64,000 nucleotides of DNA, taken from the NCBI GenBank assembly GCA_903839675.1, contig CAIMDB010000028.1, positions 62,001 through 126,000 on the forward strand, given 5' to 3'. Under the pieces are notes generated by a model, which saw nothing but the letters and a program-made list of their open reading frames with translations, did not search any database and was not told where the DNA came from. This document shows positions 62,285-64,000 of the stretch, piece by piece. Made by a program: the position numbers and the translations under genes. The DNA comes from an uncultured Sphingomonadales bacterium (GTDB taxonomy: Bacteria; Pseudomonadota; Alphaproteobacteria; Sphingomonadales; Sphingomonadaceae). Positions within the stretch are counted from its first letter, which is position 1. Each line of letters opens with the position of its first letter.

Positions 62285-62818
62285 ATGCGCACGATCAAGA
62301 CAATCGCACTCCTTCCGTTCTGCCTGTTCGGAGCCACGCCAGCCGGTGCTGCAGATGCTAAGGGCGCGCGCCCCGCGATATTTCAGAAGCTTGTCGATTG
62401 CCGGGCGCAACAAGACGCAGCACTTCGCCTCGCCTGTTACGATGCGCAGGTTGCTGCGCTGGATGATGCCGAAACGAAGAAGGAACTCGTCGTCGTCGAT
62501 AAGGCACAGGTGAAGCAGGCCCGCAAAAGTCTGTTCGGCTTTTCCCTGCCCAAAATCTCGCTCTTTGAAGGGGGAGATACGGATCAGGATGAAGAAGACC
62601 TGAAAGTGCTGGACACGACTGTGTCCGGCGCACGGCAGATGAACGACGGCAATTGGCGTATCCAGCTGGCCGACGGCGTCTACTGGCGTCAGATGGAGGC
62701 GAAGGACATTTTCCCGCCAAAGGCTGGCGACAAGATCAACATCCGCCGGGCCTCCATGGGCAGCTATCTGGCGAGCATCAATGGACGCTCCGCCTTCCGC
62801 ATCAAACGCGAGAACTAA
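62285..62818 (+). CDS. Secreted protein of unknown function
   Basis: A 177-residue protein with signal peptide MRTIKTIALLPFCLFGATPAGAADA. The mature part begins with FQKLVDCRAQQDAALRLACYDAQVAAL, a two-cysteine helical motif frequent in small periplasmic proteins of sphingomonads. Then comes a charged linker and a beta domain (WRIQLADGVYWRQMEAKDIFPPKAGDKINIRRASMGSYLASINGRSAFRIKRE). No enzymatic residues recognised. It lies ~50 bp before pdxH, may share a transcript, and is divergent from receptor 2. Confidence 0.85.
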   Translation: MRTIKTIALLPFCLFGATPAGAADAKGARPAIFQKLVDCRAQQDAALRLACYDAQVAALDDAETKKELVVVDKAQVKQARKSLFGFSLPKISLFEGGDTDQDEEDLKVLDTTVSGARQMNDGNWRIQLADGVYWRQMEAKDIFPPKAGDKINIRRASMGSYLASINGRSAFRIKREN

Positions 62819-62866
62819 TCCCATCGCCTCTGGCCTCGGATGTCGTGCAGGCGTAAGGCGCTCACC

Positions 62867-63442
62867 ATGACTGAACCGTTTGACCTGTTCGACATCTGGT
62901 ACCGCGCCGCGCGTGAGACTGAGATCAATGATTCCAATGCGATGGCGCTCGCCACGGCAGACGCCGACGGCCGGCCCAGCGTCCGGATGGTGCTGCTCAA
63001 AGGCTATAACGCCCGGGGCTTCGTGTTTTACACCAACCAGCGCAGCCGCAAGGGCGGGCAACTTCAGGCGAATGGCCATGTCGCGCTGCTGTTCCACTGG
63101 AAATCAAAACGTCAGCAGATCCGCATTGAGGGACCGGTCGCGCAGGTCAACGCAGCGGAAGCGGACGCCTATTTCGCATCGCGCGGGCGGGACTCGCAGC
63201 TTGGCGCTTGGGCGTCGCTCCAGTCCGAAACGCTGGACCGGCGCGAGACCTTTGAGGCCAGCTTTGAAGATGTGCGCGCCAGATTTGAAGGGCAAGACGT
63301 GCCCCGCCCACCCCATTGGGGCGGCTACCGCGTGACACCCGAACGGATGGAGTTTTGGGAAGACCGCGAGCATCGCCTCCACCATCGCCGCCTTTTCCTG
63401 CGCAGCGCAGACAGCTGGAGCGAAAGCCTGCTCTACCCGTGA
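62867..63442 (+). CDS. pdxH: Pyridoxamine 5'-phosphate oxidase
   Basis: A 191-residue FMN enzyme making pyridoxal 5'-phosphate, the cofactor of transaminases. NAMALATADADGRPSVRMVLLKGYNARGFVFYTNQRSRKGGQLQANGHVALLFHWKSKRQQIRIEG is the FMN/PLP-binding core, and PPHWGGYRVTPERMEFWEDREHRLHHRRLF...W(S)ESLLYP the C-terminal PLP-binding tail. Normal length. The start at MTEPFDLF follows GTAAGG. GTGA overlap with the next gene. Confidence 0.96.
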   Translation: MTEPFDLFDIWYRAARETEINDSNAMALATADADGRPSVRMVLLKGYNARGFVFYTNQRSRKGGQLQANGHVALLFHWKSKRQQIRIEGPVAQVNAAEADAYFASRGRDSQLGAWASLQSETLDRRETFEASFEDVRARFEGQDVPRPPHWGGYRVTPERMEFWEDREHRLHHRRLFLRSADSWSESLLYP

Positions 63443-64000
63443 CACAGGCTGCATCTGCGGCGGCTCCCGCCCCGCTCTCAACGGCAGAACGCGGCAAGCT
63501 AACGGCTCGCGCAGCGGCGGCCAGCATCACGATGGCCGTCAGCCTGCTCGGCCTGAAGGTCTGGGCGGCCATTGCCACGGGCTCCGTGTCGGTCCTCGGC
63601 TCTCTGGCTGACACGGGGCTGGACGTGCTCGCGTCGGTTATCACCTTCTATGCGGTGCGGCTGGCGGCTGAGCCCGCCGATGACCAGCATGGTTTTGGCC
63701 ACGGCAAGGCAGAGGCGATCGCCGCCCTGTTCCAAACCTTCCTGATTATCACATCGGCCATTGGCATCGGCTGGCGCGGGATTAGCCGGATCGGGTCCGG
63801 GCATGAGCCGCAGGCTCCTGAACTCGGGATCATCGTCTCAGTCATCGCGATTGTCGGGACGCTCGCCCTTGTGGCCTATCAGCGCCACATCGTGAAGCAG
63901 ACCGGCTCTATCGCCATTGCGGCAGACAGGGCGCATTATACCAGTGACCTGCTGCTCAACGGGTCCGTGATTGCAGCCCTGGTGCTGGATTCCATTCTGG
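63439..64000 (+). CDS. Cation diffusion facilitator transporter (3' end outside window)
   Basis: A GTG start inside the pdxH stop codon begins a frame that stays open to the window end (~187 residues seen). Membrane helices start near residue 28 (AASITMAVSLLGLKVWAAIATGSVSVLGSLADTGLDVLAS). The D-x-x-x-D metal site is in LADTGLDVLAS, DDQHGFGHGKAEAIAALF is the CDF signature, and DRAHYTSDLLLNGSV gives the second HxxxD site. Exports divalent metals such as zinc, iron or manganese in exchange for protons. FieF/MamB-like; metal not predictable. Confidence 0.9.
   Translation, partial: MTQAASAAAPAPLSTAERGKLTARAAAASITMAVSLLGLKVWAAIATGSVSVLGSLADTGLDVLASVITFYAVRLAAEPADDQHGFGHGKAEAIAALFQTFLIITSAIGIGWRGISRIGSGHEPQAPELGIIVSVIAIVGTLALVAYQRHIVKQTGSIAIAADRAHYTSDLLLNGSVIAALVLDSIL

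Overview
The window looks like a chromosomal segment of an alphaproteobacterium of the order Sphingomonadales (Sphingopyxis/Sphingorhabdus-like; the genus is a guess). The grounds are the tolQRAB-pal and ruvCAB neighbourhood with gapR, ybjQ and yebC nearby, the large TonB-dependent receptors, the sphingomonad-type inverted repeats (TGAGCCTGTCGAAGCCC / GGGCTTCGACAAGCTCA), and GC-rich coding sequence with many 4-base ATGA or GTGA overlaps.

Layout. (1) 1-1.8 kb: the 3' end of katG, a small c-type cytochrome, and two tandem copies of a 60-residue protein. They lie in a ~380-bp tandem duplication that also carries a decayed piece of the cytochrome gene. (2) ~2.06-12.97 kb: a more AT-rich integrative element in the 3' end of tRNA-Tyr. 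It has a P4-type integrase beside the tRNA, TTACCCCCACA repeats at both ends and a degenerate copy of the tRNA end at the left. Inside are a small HTH/excisionase-like protein, a Toprim primase, a RepA-like ATPase, DUF5681, an XRE regulator, a small beta-barrel and a group of exported envelope proteins. It also holds decayed genes (a HIT-family protein, a second DUF5681, and an M16-like tail). No capsid, terminase, relaxase or conjugation gene is visible. (3) 13.1-35.7 kb: a large acyl-CoA catabolic region with thiolase, several SDRs, crotonase, acyl-CoA synthetase, three acyl-CoA dehydrogenases, thioesterases, an APH-type kinase next to an acyl-CoA dehydrogenase and an alcohol dehydrogenase, a GPH-type transporter, a serine hydrolase and a bifunctional hydratase/dehydrogenase. 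Four promoters share an operator-like word close to TTTACGTTTACGTCA, which suggests one regulator. No regulator gene for it lies in the window. (4) 35.8-44.8 kb: housekeeping genes gapR, ybjQ, yebC, ruvC (apparent CTG start), ruvA, an alpha/beta hydrolase, ruvB, ybgC, tolQ, tolR, tolA, tolB and pal. (5) 44.9-52.7 kb: a small conserved protein, an M16 peptidase, an M28 peptidase and clpB. (6) 52.7-61.8 kb: two overlapping genes for TPR-bearing iron/2-oxoglutarate-type hydroxylases, downstream of two tandem, closely similar TonB-dependent receptors with non-ATG starts. (7) 61.8-64 kb: an AT-rich repeat-bearing promoter region, a secreted protein, pdxH and the start of a cation-diffusion-facilitator gene that runs off the window.

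How the genes fit together. The catabolic block could encode import, CoA activation, dehydrogenation, hydration, oxidation and thiolysis of an unidentified carboxylic acid. The kinase plus acyl-CoA dehydrogenase pair resembles the 4-hydroxyacid route known from levulinate catabolism and from animal ACAD10/11. The most interesting candidates for new biology are this block with its shared operator, the tRNA-Tyr element with its replication module and secreted cargo, and the TonB receptor/hydroxylase group.
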